Shown here: in pieces, positions 1-12,890 of the stretch | How positions within the stretch are numbered: the stretch's first letter is position 1 | How the letters are laid out: each line of letters starts with the position of its first letter | Assembly (NCBI RefSeq): GCF_002878395.1 | Contig: NC_061111.1 | Coordinates: 21,143,908-21,207,907, forward strand | Direction: 5' to 3' | DNA from: Capsicum annuum | Lineage: Eukaryota; Streptophyta; Magnoliopsida; Solanales; Solanaceae | DNA: 64,000 nt | Translations under genes and position numbers: made by a program | The notes under the pieces: generated by a model | The model's database searches: none | What the model saw: only the letters and a program-made list of their open reading frames with translations | What the model was told of the DNA's origin: nothing

Positions 1-2738
1 TATGCTAGGGATATATAGAAAAATCTAATAGGTTGACCGAAGCCAACATAGGCTGCCTACGTATCTCATTCTTGAGAATTCGGGTCATCACATAGTTCAT
101 ACATCAAAGAAAAGGATAAATTCACCTAAGGGGTTGACCGAAGCCAACATAGGCTACCTACGTATCCCTTTCTTGGGAATTCAGGTCAAACGTAGCTTGT
201 ACATAAAAGGGAAGGGATTCTAGGCAATTACATATCATAAAACAAATACCATCGTAAAGGCGATTACAAATAAACCAAGGAAACAAAACTAAAACATTCT
301 TAAAACATGGTATCTCTTTACCGCATCAGAATTGTGTGTGCTTCTACTAAGTTAACACTAACACTTGTCTCTTTGATTTGATCATGATCGCCCAGGTTGA
401 CTATTCTAGTTTTGTCCAAGTTGGGCTTCTCTCAGTTTTCAAATTCCTCTTTTATCTTCCACTAAATTCTCCTCATCACCTTCTTCTATTCATTATCATT
501 CCCCTCACTTTGTTCGTCTAGCCCTTGATATGACATTAGCAGGTTTTAAATTACCCTTTTGAAACAAATAAAGTTAGATGATCACAAGATAATAAAATAC
601 AATAATATAATCATATTTCAAAAATAAATTCTTAAATTAAGGGAGGCATTTTCATTGAAATTTGGAAAATAAATACGAATTATGGCTCATGACTAGCGCA
701 AATATGGGCCCATGCCTTTTTTTAAAGCAGTAAAAGATGAAAAGAAAATTTGAGACATAAAAAGATGGATCACGGGGCCTTCTCCGGATCATCACCTATT
801 TTTAAAACTACTAGTAATTGCCCTTTCATCTGTCATGATGGGCGACGAGTTATGAATGGAGTGGAGGTCTAGTTTTGCAATGCCTCTCTTGGTGCAACCT
901 TCCTTACCCCACCATAATTCGGGAAATCCTTGGGGATGACATTGTATCAGGAACAGATTTTCCATCCCATATCCAAGACCATCATCTTTTGACATTTCAC
1001 GCATAACAAATAACTGACATACTCATCTTTGACTTATCTTCAATCTTATCTTTCTTTCTTGGTTGGTACCCTATCCCACGCTTAGATACTTTTTATGGGA
1101 CCATAATTGGATTAATAATTCCTTCCAAATTCTTACTCAAGACACTCAAGGCAGCCACGACTTTCTCTATATTCTCCACTCCTATTGTATTTTTAGGATT
1201 TTCTGAATCCACCTTAGTAATAGTCTTGCTAGATACCCATTCGCCTACTATTTCGATCATGCTAACTGTGGATCCCCCATGATTAGGCAATAGATTACTG
1301 GTGATATTTGGTGTCGATGCCTGAAGAGTGATGATCTTCTGATCAATCAAGTCTTGGATCTTGTGTTTCAGATTGATGCAATCTTCAGTATTACGCTCGG
1401 GCACTCCTGAATTATAAGTACAGACCTGATCAGCCTGAAAGAATTAGGAATTAAGATTGGTAAGCTTAGGTGGAATAGGCTGTAAATAACTAGGTTTCAT
1501 CAATCTTTTGAAGAGCTGGGTATGACTTTCAGCCAATGGGGTGAATTTTCTAGGAGGTTTCTTTTTGAGGTTTATATGTGGGGGGTTATACTGATTTTGA
1601 TTAGCAGGGGGAGGTACTTGATGATATTTTGGAGGCTCTTGGACGTTTATTTAGTTGTTTGGAAGAGTAGCTTGAACATGAGACTGATAATTTGGCTGCA
1701 GAACTTGGAACTGGGGTAAAATATTAAGAAGTAGAGCTCGATATTAAGGTTAGGCGCAGAATACAAGTTGAAAACTTGGTGATAGTAGTAAGGAAAGAAT
1801 ATTCCTAGGCTTGAATTTCCTCTTCAATTTATCAATGGAATTAGTAGAGACCGCAGTCACATCCTCTCTTTTCTTCTTTGGAAACATGGAAGACGCAGAT
1901 GATGCTAGGGTTTTGACAATCTTTCCTGTTTGAATGCCTTCCTCTTGCGATTCCCTAATTTTTACCAAATCTGCGAAAGTTTCCCTAACCACGAATACCA
2001 CCCTAGTGTAAAATTCTCTCTCCTGAGCGTGAGAGGAAATTGATACCATTTCCTCCTCAGACATAGGAGGTTGTACTTTGGTAGTTTCCTTCCTCCAACG
2101 GAAGGCATAGTCTTGAAAACACTCATCATTCTTCTGATTGATCTGGTCAAGGACTATCTCAACGTTAAATTCAAATCTATCGAGAAAAATTTTAGCCTAT
2201 GCTCTCCAGCTAGACAATCTTTTCAGTTCTTGAGATGTGAACCAATCTAAGGCTTCACCGCTTAAGCTTTGGTTGAATAAGCGCATTAATAATGCCTCAT
2301 TTCTTCCTACCCCAACTATTTAATCACAATACCTTCTCAGATGGGCCTTTGGATTTCTGGTACTATCGAACAATTCAAATTTAGGGACCTTGTACCCTTC
2401 TGGTATATCTACTCCGAGATACACACAGATCATTCTACCCCAAAGCATCATTATCGCCTACCCCATGAGATTCTTTGATCCTCATAGTCTTTTCATGTAT
2501 GGCTAACAAATTCTTTTCATGCTCAGTCCTCCACTCTTTTTCCTTCTTCTCATAATGATCTACCTCAGGATTGGGAAAGGGATTGTAGATATTAAGGGAT
2601 AAGATGACATGAGAAGGATTTGGAAGGGTAGCTTGATTTTGAGGATGAGAAGAGGTTGGGTGATAGGTGGGAAGGACGTTTTGAAAATTAAGAGCATTTT
2701 ATGGAATTTGAGAATAGTTTGGTGGAATCTGAGAGAGA
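1..2738 (-). pseudogene. Tat/Ogre-type gypsy gag, middle and C-terminal part (broken)
   Basis: Read on the minus strand, this stretch encodes a decayed retrotransposon Gag. At about 2550-2480 there is a charged segment (EKKEKEWRTEHEKN), followed by the capsid-like part with FEFNVEIV and RWRKE near 2170-2100, then MSEEEMVSI at about 2064. A Pro/Gln-rich linker lies near 1740-1500, and the block ERNTEDCINLKHKIQDLID near 1400. This domain order is usual for gag of solanaceous Tat/Ogre-like Ty3/gypsy elements. Frameshifts and stops (one near 1445, others around 2340-2460) break it into short frames, so no Gag can be made. It lacks the N-terminal start, which matches the piece at 16090-16424. Strand and family are well supported; the exact lineage name is an inference. 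Confidence 0.75.
31..232. repeat. two tandem copies of a ~101-bp unit
   Basis: The unit beginning GGTTGACCGAAGCCAACATA at 31 recurs at 132. Both copies continue with similar CCTACGTATC and GAATTC blocks. They lie in the internal region of the gypsy element, downstream of gag on the minus strand. Short tandem units of this kind are common in non-coding parts of Tat/Ogre elements. No coding role is seen. Confidence 0.7.
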
Positions 2739-3556
2739 TTTTAGGGTGTAATTATGTGTGGTTTGTGATATTTTTGTGTAGATTTGAGTTTGCTAATGAT
2801 GGGTTCTATTATTGATTGATTAAAATTGATTGGTATTTGATGGGTGAAAGCCCCAAATACCCAAATGAGTTTGATGGGTGAAAGCTCCAAACTCTAGAAA
2901 TCTTAATTCCATCTTCGAAAGAAGTGTTTTGGGTGAATTTTAGGAACCTATATCATCCTCGAAAGAGGGATATGGATACCAAAGAAATTGTAGATAATTA
3001 TGTGCATAGTTTTCTAATCTATCACTATATTAAAAATAAGGGTGGCTGTAAAGTTAACTACACCATGGGTATCATCCTAGAAATAGGGATGCCTTGATTG
3101 AGGTATTAGGTGGTTCTTATTAACACGCTTGTTATGTGCTCGAAAGAGCCAATGGGTGAAATCTGTGGTTTTGTTGAAAAACTAACCTCAAGGACATTAT
3201 ACCTTGCCTACCATATCATTCATGATTAGAATTTGCATTGAATTACCATGTTCCCTTGTACATTTTTCGCCTAGGAAAGCATAATCCCAAGATCCGTTTT
3301 AATTGATTACACTCTAGTTGTTCTTAGTCTTGAATTAGTCTCTACAAGCCCAAGAATTACTTTCATGTCCGACGCAATTGAAAACCCCCCAAATCATTTT
3401 AGACCTTCGGTTTGAATTGGACAAGAACTCCTATTCTAAATTAACTTAATCTTCACTAACATTGTTTCTCATGGATTCGATCCCGACTCTTGTTGGGTAA
3501 GTATAGTGACAACGACCGCCTTGCACTAAAATTGACGTGTAAGTTGAGCGTTATCA
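2739..3556 (+). mobile_element. truncated LTR of Athila-like element (3' 818 bp)
   Basis: This segment aligns end to end with 8459-9275, the 3' part of the complete LTR at 7850-9275. It ends in TTATCA, as that LTR does. Homology starts abruptly at about 2739, where gypsy gag sequence ends, so the first ~600 bp of the LTR are missing. A tRNA primer site follows directly. Confidence 0.8.
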
Positions 3557-3560
3557 AAAA

Positions 3561-3578
3561 TGGCGGTGTTGTCGGGGA
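3561..3578 (+). promoter_or_regulatory. primer binding site, tRNA-Asp type
   Basis: TGGCGGTGTTGTCGGGGA lies four bases after the LTR end. It differs at three positions from TGGCGCCGTTGCCGGGGA, the complement of the plant tRNA-Asp 3' end used by Athila-type elements. The second copy at 9280-9297 carries three different mismatches, as expected for two aged copies. Confidence 0.7.
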
Positions 3579-4934
3579 ACAATTTAGTGTATTGAGTTAG
3601 TTTAGAATTTTAGCTTACTTGCGTTTGTTTAAACTTGTAACTATTTGTGCGTTATTTTCTTTTGTTTCCTGATTTAGATAGAGTTTTATTTTTATTTATA
3701 TGTTAAGATAGCATCGTGGAATAAACATGGACTTGGTGGTTGGAAATCATAACTTGATGATCTATGTTCATATTGTGGTGTACCCCACTTTCGGCTAGAT
3801 TATAGATATACTCTCTAGAGAGAGATGTGTGCACCATCTCAATCCTATAGATGTTCTCATTGTGGTGGTCGAGATGGACATTAGAGTGATTGCCCAAATT
3901 CCTCCTCCCCACATTATGCCAACCCGATTTCTAGTTCTTCTTGTGGATTAGATAGGTCTTATGATAAAGGAAGGGAAGATCGAAGCATGGGAAAGAGTGG
4001 TATTGAAGTTATGCTTCAACAAATCATGGAATTGACAACAACAGTGGATGAGGAAGCAACTAGTTTAATTCAATCAATAGGGGCATTTAAAGAGAAAAAT
4101 AAGAAGATAGAAGATATGGGCATGAAGGTCAATCATGCAAACACTGCTACCATGCCCACACCTCTAAATAAGCTTAACATTGAAAAATCCTTGGTGATTT
4201 CCTAACCAGCCGAGCACAATATGGTTGTAGATGTTGAAACAAAGGTAATAACGCTAGAGTCAAGGGAAGAATCCAAGCAAATTTCTTATGAAAACTCTAG
4301 TCCATTTTGAGGTGAGAATGTCAACATGGATGCAACTCCGAAATTAGGGAGAAGACCGCACTCGAACTACTTTTCAGCATTATGCTGGGTGGATGTGATG
4401 GAAATCAAACCTCCAAAGCAAATAATCAATTTTGGGAATGAGAAAAAAAATCCCTATATGTTGGAGTTCGTCATTCCCAAAGGAGAAAATGAAGCCCCCC
4501 ACTTAAAGGTCAACAAAGGCAAATTCAATGTGCAACAAGTGGATTTTTTATGTTCTCGTCGATACCCAATGATCCTATTTGGAAATTTAATGCGAAGTTG
4601 GGTAGGAGATTCAAGTCGTTAAAGTGGCGAGATAAAGAAAGTGTCATTGTGCCCTCAGCTTTTCCCAAAGCACCTCAAAGATATATTGATCGAAAGATGG
4701 GTCGACTATTCAAATCATCTAAGTGGAGGGATAAAGGATGACTAAATGATGTCATGCCGCGACGTTAACTAAGGCGCGTCTTGGGAGGCAACCCAAGGAA
4801 TTTTCTTAACATTTTTATTAACATTTTAGTTTAGTTTTGGTTGTTGCAAGCAATTTCATAAAATTTGGGTGTGAGAAGATTAGCTCGGAGACTCGAAACT
4901 AAGATTTGAACCAAGAACTTAGGAAGAATAATCC

Positions 4935-5275
4935 TGGGCTAAGCTGGAACAACTTGCGTTGCACCTGCTTAAGCAAGTCAGCCACAGGTGAGGAGCAGAT
5001 AAAGTGCAGCCTTGGTGTTGTTCACTGCCTAGACCTGCACTTGAGTTGTTGCAGCATTCCAGTCGCAGGCCAGGCTCATCTTAGATGTAGGTGGCCCAAA
5101 ATTGATGCTAAAAACTGTTAGTTACTGCCCCGACCTATGCTGGAATTTCATTAGCAGTCCAGGTACAGGTCCATCAAACCTTTGATGCACTTATGGCTGC
5201 TACAAACTGTCCCGATCTATGCTGGAACTGCGTAAGGAGTCCAGCCACTGGTACAAGTAGATGGGATGCAGGTCG
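4935..5275 (+). repeat. degenerate tandem repeats, ~70-110 bp
   Basis: A motif of the form CTGCTTAAGCAGTCCAG followed by CAGGT recurs about four times with GACCTGCGCTGGA-like spacers. The same block is present in the second copy at about 11455-11795. The repeats are GC-richer than their surroundings and form no sustained frame. Confidence 0.55.
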
Positions 5276-7849
5276 GGTTAAAAAAATATTGGCACTTCAT
5301 ATTGGGTCGGATCTTGTTTGGCTGACCCGACCCGATCAGCCCAAAACTTGTTTAAACACGTAAAAAAGAGCCAAAACAGTCAGCACTTGAAATTTTTTCA
5401 TCATAACTCCTTTCCAACAGTTTTTTTTCTCTCACAATTATCATTCTCACTTTCTTTAACAATAATTGAGCTACAATGATTAAGATAATTCTTTTGGACT
5501 TGTGATTCACTTTTCTCTCTTAAAGCAAGTTAAAGGTATTCTCTCTCTTATTTTCATTTTTAAATTCTCTCAAAAAATAGACATTGTCTTCACGCCTCCT
5601 GATAATTAATCACTGGAATTTGCATTGTGTGAGATTGTTGGGATGATTGTTACTTGTTGGATTCCTTATGTTGTCATTGGTGTCTTGTTTCACTTTTTTT
5701 GACTAATGATTCTCTCTTGAATGAAATTAGTACACCATGTGTTTGACAAAAAGCTTATTAAACCTTTATTGCTTATTTTGTTTGGTGGGTGGCTCAAGTA
5801 TGATAACATGAGCATATTGATTGTGTTTGGTGCTAATTTGTTTATATGGGCTAGTTCTCTTGCTATTTTCTTTCTCCAAGATCTTAGTTAGCATACCCAC
5901 CATGTGTTTGTTGAAATAACAATAAGAGAGGAATGCCTTATATACTTGTAAAGGTTAATGTAAAATTTCTTGGGGCATTGTGTGATCATTTTTGGAGTAT
6001 ATATTTGAGTCCAATTGGTCTTAAAAGTGGGATAACGGGTGGTTTTTTATTAAAATTGTTCAAGAATGTTGCATCTATGGTTTGATCGATAAATATGCTG
6101 ATCATAGTATTCACGGGTGAAGTCTGAGTAACCCGAAAGACATGAATGATCACATTGCCCTATGATAGATTGGGTGACACCTTTCTTAAGGGTATAGGGT
6201 CAAATGTGTTCGTATTGGTGCTATGAATATTTTTTGAACTAAATGGTCGATATGTGAAATTGTGAGAAAAGAATCCCATGAAGCATAATTATAATGTTGC
6301 ATTGCATTCACTTAGGTTTTTCTTTAATTATTTTGGAAAGATCAAAAGTTCAAAAATGCTTTCCAAATGCCATTAGCAAGAAATGAAATAATTTTGAGGA
6401 AAAAAAATTAAAAATGTAGTTTCTTTGGGAAAAAGATCTAGGATGTTTGAGAGCTTTCTTTTGAGTGAGACCATTACATTCCATTTTTGGATCTCTCTTT
6501 ACAAGGATGAGTCTTTGACTCGAATTTACTTATTAAGCTCAAATTGTTCAAATTGGTTGGGAGATTAACTCTTTGCTCTATGAGTACAATGCCCTGTATG
6601 GTAAGATCTTTGAATAATTCTTTTAATATGTGTAGTCTAGAACTTACTCGGAGTATGTTCTAAGTGAAATTCTAGACAAGCTTGGTTTGGAGAATGACCC
6701 AAGGCCATTGTTGACCCGTCACATAGCCAAATTCCCACCTTAACATTTTTCCCTAGTTAACCTCTTTTGAGCCTTTTTACCTATTTTTTGTAATGATAAC
6801 CTTGCTAAAACACCTAAGCCCTTTTTAAAACCTTACTTTTGGCACTTAACCTCCTTTGATACATTGAATGATTCAAAGAAATGAAATATAGGCGAAAGCC
6901 TAAGTTTGAGGGGCTTAGTATGATGTGCTAAGATGAGCCAAGAAAGGTGTATAAAAGGTGGTCAAATCATGTGCTTAAGGGACAAAAGACATACTTGATG
7001 GTAAAGTTGTTTAGCCTAACTCATAGAATGTGAAGAGAAATGAGGCAAATGAGGTGGCTAAGAAGCACTTAAAGTTAGAAAGTCTCTTGAAAAGGCCAAA
7101 GAAATGACAAAAGAAAATGGTGGATTTGAATTATTTAGTAAATGCTAATAAAAAAGGTTGAAAAAAATGGGAAATTATTTGAAGGAGAATAAGGTGGAGA
7201 GTTCAAAAATTTTGAGGGTAGAAAGGATTGAGAAATTGCATTGAAGGAGGTATTTTAATCCATAGATATTCCCTCCTACACCTTAATTCTTCATCTTGAC
7301 CCGCAAAACCTTGGCGATTCTAAACTAGGTAAGTCTACATTAGTGACAAAAAACACAAAGGGCAACCCTATGGTTCTACTCATTGTACTTGAATTTCTTT
7401 GCGAGAGTGAGTGTGAGCTCTTTCATTATTTGAGCTCCTTTAGAAATTTTCATGTATTTTGTGTGTGTGAAGCTAACTCTTTCTTGTGAGCGGCATCGAT
7501 ACTTTGGGGTATATGGTGAATTCTTACTCTCGGTTTGGGTAAATGGGTAAAGCAAGTTGCATTATGAAGATTTAGATAATTTTTAAAAATTTTGTATTTC
7601 CTCTTAAGATGCTTTATTGATTTGGAAGGTTCATTTGATACAAACTTGCATCCTTGTTTCATAAATATGTCCTTATTGAAAAAATTTGATTTACTTATTG
7701 CCATGACATGTTTAGAAAGTGTTTGAAGAGCTTTGTTAGCTTATCCCTTTACTATAGCTTTCTTTTGGGAGGATTTGAGTTAAATACCCGATCTTTTTAA
7801 ATTGTTCTTGATTGCTTGAGGAGAAGCAATAGTTTAAGTTTGGGGGTGT

Positions 7850-9275
7850 TGATAAGCCGTCATTTGACAACTTTCTAGTACCTTTTAAACCTAAATTATC
7901 ATGCTTTTTCCATTGATTTCCGTTGATTTGATATTTATCTCATACTTAATGCTCATTTGTGTAGGAAAAGTTGAAAAGGGAAGATGAGCAAGTCTTTCAA
8001 GTCAAAAGGCGGTCAAATGTGAAAGTAAAGGGACATCTGCTTTGCATCCGCTTTCCACCAGCTCTCCATTTGCTTTCTACCTGCTCTCCATCTGCTTAAG
8101 CAGATCAAGAGCAAGGTGCCAATTTTGTAATTTTTTCAAATGTGCAAGTGGGGCTTATTTAAGGGGTCTTGTAGCTTATTTTCAACCATCATTCTACTAC
8201 TCTATCTCCCATCTTTAGTCTAGGATTGTTGTAATTTCTTGTATCTTGGAGCAAGACTTGTACTAATTTTGAGCAAGAAAGACATTAGAGTGACTTCTAA
8301 GTGTAGATTTGGCTTCACCCATTGAAGATTAATTAGATTCTAAAGTATGGTTTGCACTCTCTTTAGTTTCTTATGGATAACTTTGATGAAAATATTGGTA
8401 TATTTGTGTTTATTATCATTATGAGTTGCTAGATCTACCTCTTGGGGTTATGCTTGTTTAGGGTGCAATTGTGTGTGGGTTGTGATATTTTTGTATAGAT
8501 TTGAGTTTGCTAATGATGGGTTCTATTATTGCTTGATTAAAATTGATTGGGATTTGATGGATGAAAGCCCCAAATACCCAAATGATTTTGATGGGTGAAA
8601 GCCCCAAAGTCTAGAAATTTCAAGGCCATCTTCGAAAGAAGTATTTTGGGTGAAGTTTAGGAACCTATATCATTCTCGAAAGAGTGATGTGGATACCAAA
8701 GCAATTGTAAACAATTATGTGGGTAGTTTTCTAATCTATCACTATCTTAGAAATAAGGGTGGTTGTGAAGATAACTACACCATGGATATCATCCTAGAAA
8801 TAGGGATGCCTTGATTGAGGTATTGGGGGGTTTTAATTGACACACTTGTTAGGTGCTCGAAAGAGCCAATGGCTGAAGTATTTATGGTTTTGTTGAAAAA
8901 CTAACCTCAAAGACATTATATCTAGCCTACCATATCATCATGATTAGAATTTGCATCGAATTATCATATTCCATTGCACATCTTGCCCCTAGGAAAGCAT
9001 AATCCTAAGATCTATTTTAATTAATTACACTCCAGTTGTTCTTAGTCTCGAATTAGTCTCTTAGAAGCCCAAGAATTACTTTCATGTCAGACACGATTGA
9101 AAACCCCCCAAATTATTTTAGACCTTTGATTTGAATAGGGCAAGCACTCCCATTCCGAATTAACTCAATCGCCACTCACATTGTTCCTCATAGATTTGAC
9201 CCTGACTCTTGTTAGGTAAATATAGTGACAATGACCGCCTTGCACTAAAATTGACGTGTGAGTAGAGCGTTATCA
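7850..9275 (+). mobile_element. complete LTR (1426 bp) shared by two tandem internal regions
   Basis: The LTR starts TGATAAGCCGTC right after a purine-rich tract and ends TTATCA right before a tRNA-Asp-type primer site. The terminal hexamers are perfect inverted repeats. It serves both as 3' LTR of the internal region on its left and as 5' LTR of the one on its right. Confidence 0.82.
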
Positions 9276-10370
9276 AAAATGGAGCCGTTGTCGGAGAATA
9301 ATTTGGTGTATTGAGTTAGTTTGGAATTTTATATTACTTTCTTTGGTTCAAACTTATAAATATTTGTGTGTTATTTTCTTTTGTTTATTGTTTTAGATAG
9401 AGTTTTATTTTGGTTTATATGTTAATATGGCATCGTGGAATGAATGTGGACTTGGTAGTTGGAAATCATACCTTGATGATCCATGTTCATATTATGGTGG
9501 ACCCCACTTTTAGTTAGATTGTAGATATACTCTTCAGAGAGAGATGTGTGCACCATCTCAATCCTATAGGGAGTATGGATGTTCTTATTATGGTGGTCGA
9601 GATAGACATTAGAGTGATTGCCTAAATGCCCCTTCCCCCATTATGCTAACCTGATTTCTAGTTCTTCTTGTGGATTAGATAGGTCTTATGATGAAGGAAG
9701 GGAAGAACGAAGCACGGGAAAGAGTGGCATTAAAACTATGCTTCAATGAATCATGGAATTGATAACAACGGTGGAGGAGAAAGCAACTACTTTACTAATT
9801 AATAGAGGCATATAACAAGGAAATAAGAGGATAGAAGAGATGGGAATGTAGGTTAATCATGCAAACACTACTACCATGCCCACAGCTCTAAATAAGCTTA
9901 ACATTGAAAAATCCTCAGTGATTTCCCAACCAACCGAGCACAATATGGTTGTAGATGCCGAAACAAAGGAAATAGCGCTAGAGTCAAGGGAATAATCCAA
10001 GCAAATTTCTTATGAAGACTCTAGTCCATTTCGGGGTGAGAATGTCAACACGGATGCAACTCTGAAATTAGGGAGAAGACCACACTCAAACCACTTTTCA
10101 ACATTATGCTTTGTGGATGTGATGGAAGTTGAACCTCCAAAGCAAATAATGAATTTTGGGAATGAGGAGGAAAATCCCTATGTGTTGGAGTTCGCCATTC
10201 CCAAAGGACAAAATTAAGTCCCTCACTTAAAGGTCAATAAAGGAAAAATTCAATGTGCAACAAGTAGATTTTTTATGTTCTCGTCGATACCCAATGAGCC
10301 TATTCAGAAACTTGATACGAAGTTGGGTAAGAAATTCAAGTCGTTAAAATGGCGAGATAAAGAAAGTGTC

Positions 10371-11145
10371 TGATATGAGTATGATCGCGTAGATGGACTT
10401 ATGAGGCCGTATGTTAGACCCGAGACTTGGTGTGTGCAAATGAAGTGCGAAGGAGCACCTAAATGGACACCAAAATCGTCCATACATAGCACTCCAAGGG
10501 CGCCTATTGAAGCATTTGACTAAGGGGTCATTTTGGACATTTCACACTTTATTTTATAACCTACTATAAATAGAATAATGTAGGGTTTTAGTCATGATTT
10601 TTTGTTGAATATTGAAGTTGTAAAACTTGAAACTCTCTCTCTTGTGAGAAAGGCCCCCATGGCCGAAATTTGTAACTAGGGAACTCAACTTTGAGTGTGG
10701 ATTCACTCGTATTGGACTCAAGCTTGGAAATGTTAGATGCTTGGGAGATCGAGGTCACTCTTGTGCCAACTTAAGAGTTAGGTATTTGTTGTGTGTTATG
10801 TTAAAGAACCAAGAGTGGAATAGGCTTTGGGGGTTTTAAGATTATACCTTCAATTTGTCTAGCTATTTATCCTTTTACCTTCTTGTAATCTTGTTTAGTG
10901 TTTGTGTTGTAATCTTGTGTTCGTATTGTTATTATTAAATTTGAATCTTGTGTCTTCTTGTTCATCATCTTATGCTGTTAATCTCGTTTATTTTCCGCTG
11001 ATTTGGTGTAATAAATACCTTGTTATCTTCTTGTTATGGTGTTCTTGGGAAGCCAAGACTTGTCTCTAAAAGGGTTCATGGATTTCTTCCATTTTGTTGA
11101 CTATTTTTGGACTGATTTTGTGTTTCTGTTGTCATTATTGTATCA
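10371..11145 (+). mobile_element. solo LTR (775 bp) with target duplication
   Basis: The insertion starts TGATATGAG and ends TGTATCA. It is flanked by GTGTC (10366-10370) and GTGTT (11146-11150), a 5-bp target duplication with one change. The uninterrupted sequence is seen at the matching place in the first copy near 4640. Its start resembles the minus-strand start of the LTRs at 12133-12890 and 14254-15011 (TGATACGGGCACGATCATGA), so it belongs to a related family in opposite orientation. A TATA-like run occurs near 10563-10575. Confidence 0.82.
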
Positions 11146-12132
11146 GTGTTATTGTACCCTCACCTTTGCCTAAAGCACCTCAAAGATATATTGATCGAAA
11201 GATGGGCCGACAACTCAAATCGTCTAAGTGGAGGGATAAAGGATGACTAAATGATGTCATACCGCGATGTTAACTAAGGCGCTTCTTGGGAGGCAACCCA
11301 AGGAATTTTTCTTAATATTTTATAACATTTTTATTCATATTTTAGTTTAGTTTTGGTTGTTGCAGGTAATTTCATAAAATTTAGGTGTGAGAATATTGGC
11401 TCGAAGACTCAAACCTAAGCTCCAAACCAAGAACTTTGTGAAGAAAAATTGTGGGCTAAGCTGGAACGACCTGTGCTGCACCTGCTTGAGCAGGTCAGCC
11501 GCAGGTGAGGAGCAGATATAGCACAGCCTTGGTGTTGTTCACTACCTAAACCCGCGCTGGAGTTGCTACAGCATTCCAGTCGCAGTCCAGGCTCATCTTG
11601 GATGCAGGTGGCCCAAAATTGATGCCAAGAAACTGTTAGTTACTGCCCCAACCTGCATTGGAACTGCTCAAGTAGTCCAGGTGCAGGTTCATCACACCTT
11701 GGACGCACTTATGGCTTCTACAAACTGTCCCGATCTGTGGTGGAGCTGCTTAAGCAATCCAGTCACAGGTACAAAGCACATGGGACGCTGGTCAGGTTAA
11801 AAAATGTTAGAACTTCATATTGGGTCGGATCTTGTTGGGCTGACCTGACCCGGTCAGCCCAAAACTTTTTTAAACATGTTAAAAAGATCCAAAACAATCA
11901 AAACTTAAAACTTTTTCATCACAACTCCTTTCCAACAGTTTCTTTTCTCTCACAATCATCATTCTCACTTTCTTTAACAATAATTGAGCTAATAAAGATT
12001 AAGATAATTCTTTTGGACTTGTGATTCACTTTTCTCTCTTAAAGCAAGTTAAAGGTATGCTCTCTCACGTTTTCATTTTTAAATTCTCTCAAAAAATGGA
12101 TATTGTGCTTCACACCTCATGATGATTGATCA

Positions 12133-12890
12133 TGATACAAGAAAAAATAGGGAACACGAGAAAAGGCTCAAAACAGTCTACACAATACGGAGAACCCGAG
12201 AGCTCCCCTTGGATAAGTTTCGGCCAACAATAAGGATCACAAGAATGACAAGATTATGAGGTGTTCAACGCCTTATTTGCAGTGAACAACCAAACATAAA
12301 ATGATATTAACAAGATGACAACACAATAAGAGAATAAAAACAACAAACGGAACAAGATACAATAACAAGAACAACCAACGGTTTTACTAGAACAACACAA
12401 ACTAGTACATGATATGTAAAGATAGGAAGTGAGACATACACTATCACAAGGTTAAGAACCCAAAGATGTATTAAATCTAAGGATACCTAAGACTTACAAT
12501 AGCAACACCACACTCTTACATGACACAAGAGGAATTCCACCGCTCAAGCACCAACGTTTTCAAGCAATACACAATCACAAGTGAATCCACACTTGTTCAT
12601 GTCCTAGTTTGGCCTAGAGACTCTCTCTCTCTCAAGAGAAGTGTTCTTTCAACAATATTCAATAACTAATGAACTAAAACCCTATCATGTTCTATTTATA
12701 GACTTATTACAATGAGGTAAAAATACAAAAGAGCCCTTTAATGAAAAGGGCACAAAATAGACGCCCATGGAGTGTGTTTTGGGGCGTCCTTGTGCACACC
12801 ACGGCCCTTCTTCACACTTCAATTTGCATACTCCCTCGGATGCATTCAAAATACTCTAAAACGTCCATCGTCATGATCGTGCCCGTATCA
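12133..12890 (-). repeat. 3' LTR of non-coding element
   Basis: Starts TGATACAAG and ends CCCGTATCA on the plus strand. It is a near copy of 14254-15011. A TATA-like CTATTTATAGAC block lies near 12690-12700 (minus-strand promoter region), and the CT-rich leader CTCTCTCTCTC near 12620. Confidence 0.82.

Larger units (their letters stand above)
3557..7849 (+). mobile_element. internal region, first copy, Athila-like non-coding LTR element
   Basis: The region begins with a primer binding site and ends with a purine-rich tract (AGTTTGGGGGTG at about 7837) before the next LTR. It is 4.3 kb long and has no frame above about 100 codons. No protease, reverse transcriptase or integrase motif is visible. 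It contains a gene-less block ending in GGGAGGCAACCCAAGG near 4780, degenerate ~100-bp repeats near 4935-5275, and long AT-rich stretches. It is best read as a large retrotransposon derivative that depended on proteins from an autonomous relative. The Athila label rests on the tRNA-Asp-type primer site and the TGATAA/TTATCA termini. Confidence 0.7.

Noticed and set aside
3987..4622. Frames of 72-98 codons in the Athila-like internal region
   Set aside because: The second copy of the region carries stops and shifts at the same places and there are no retroelement motifs; too weak to call a gag.
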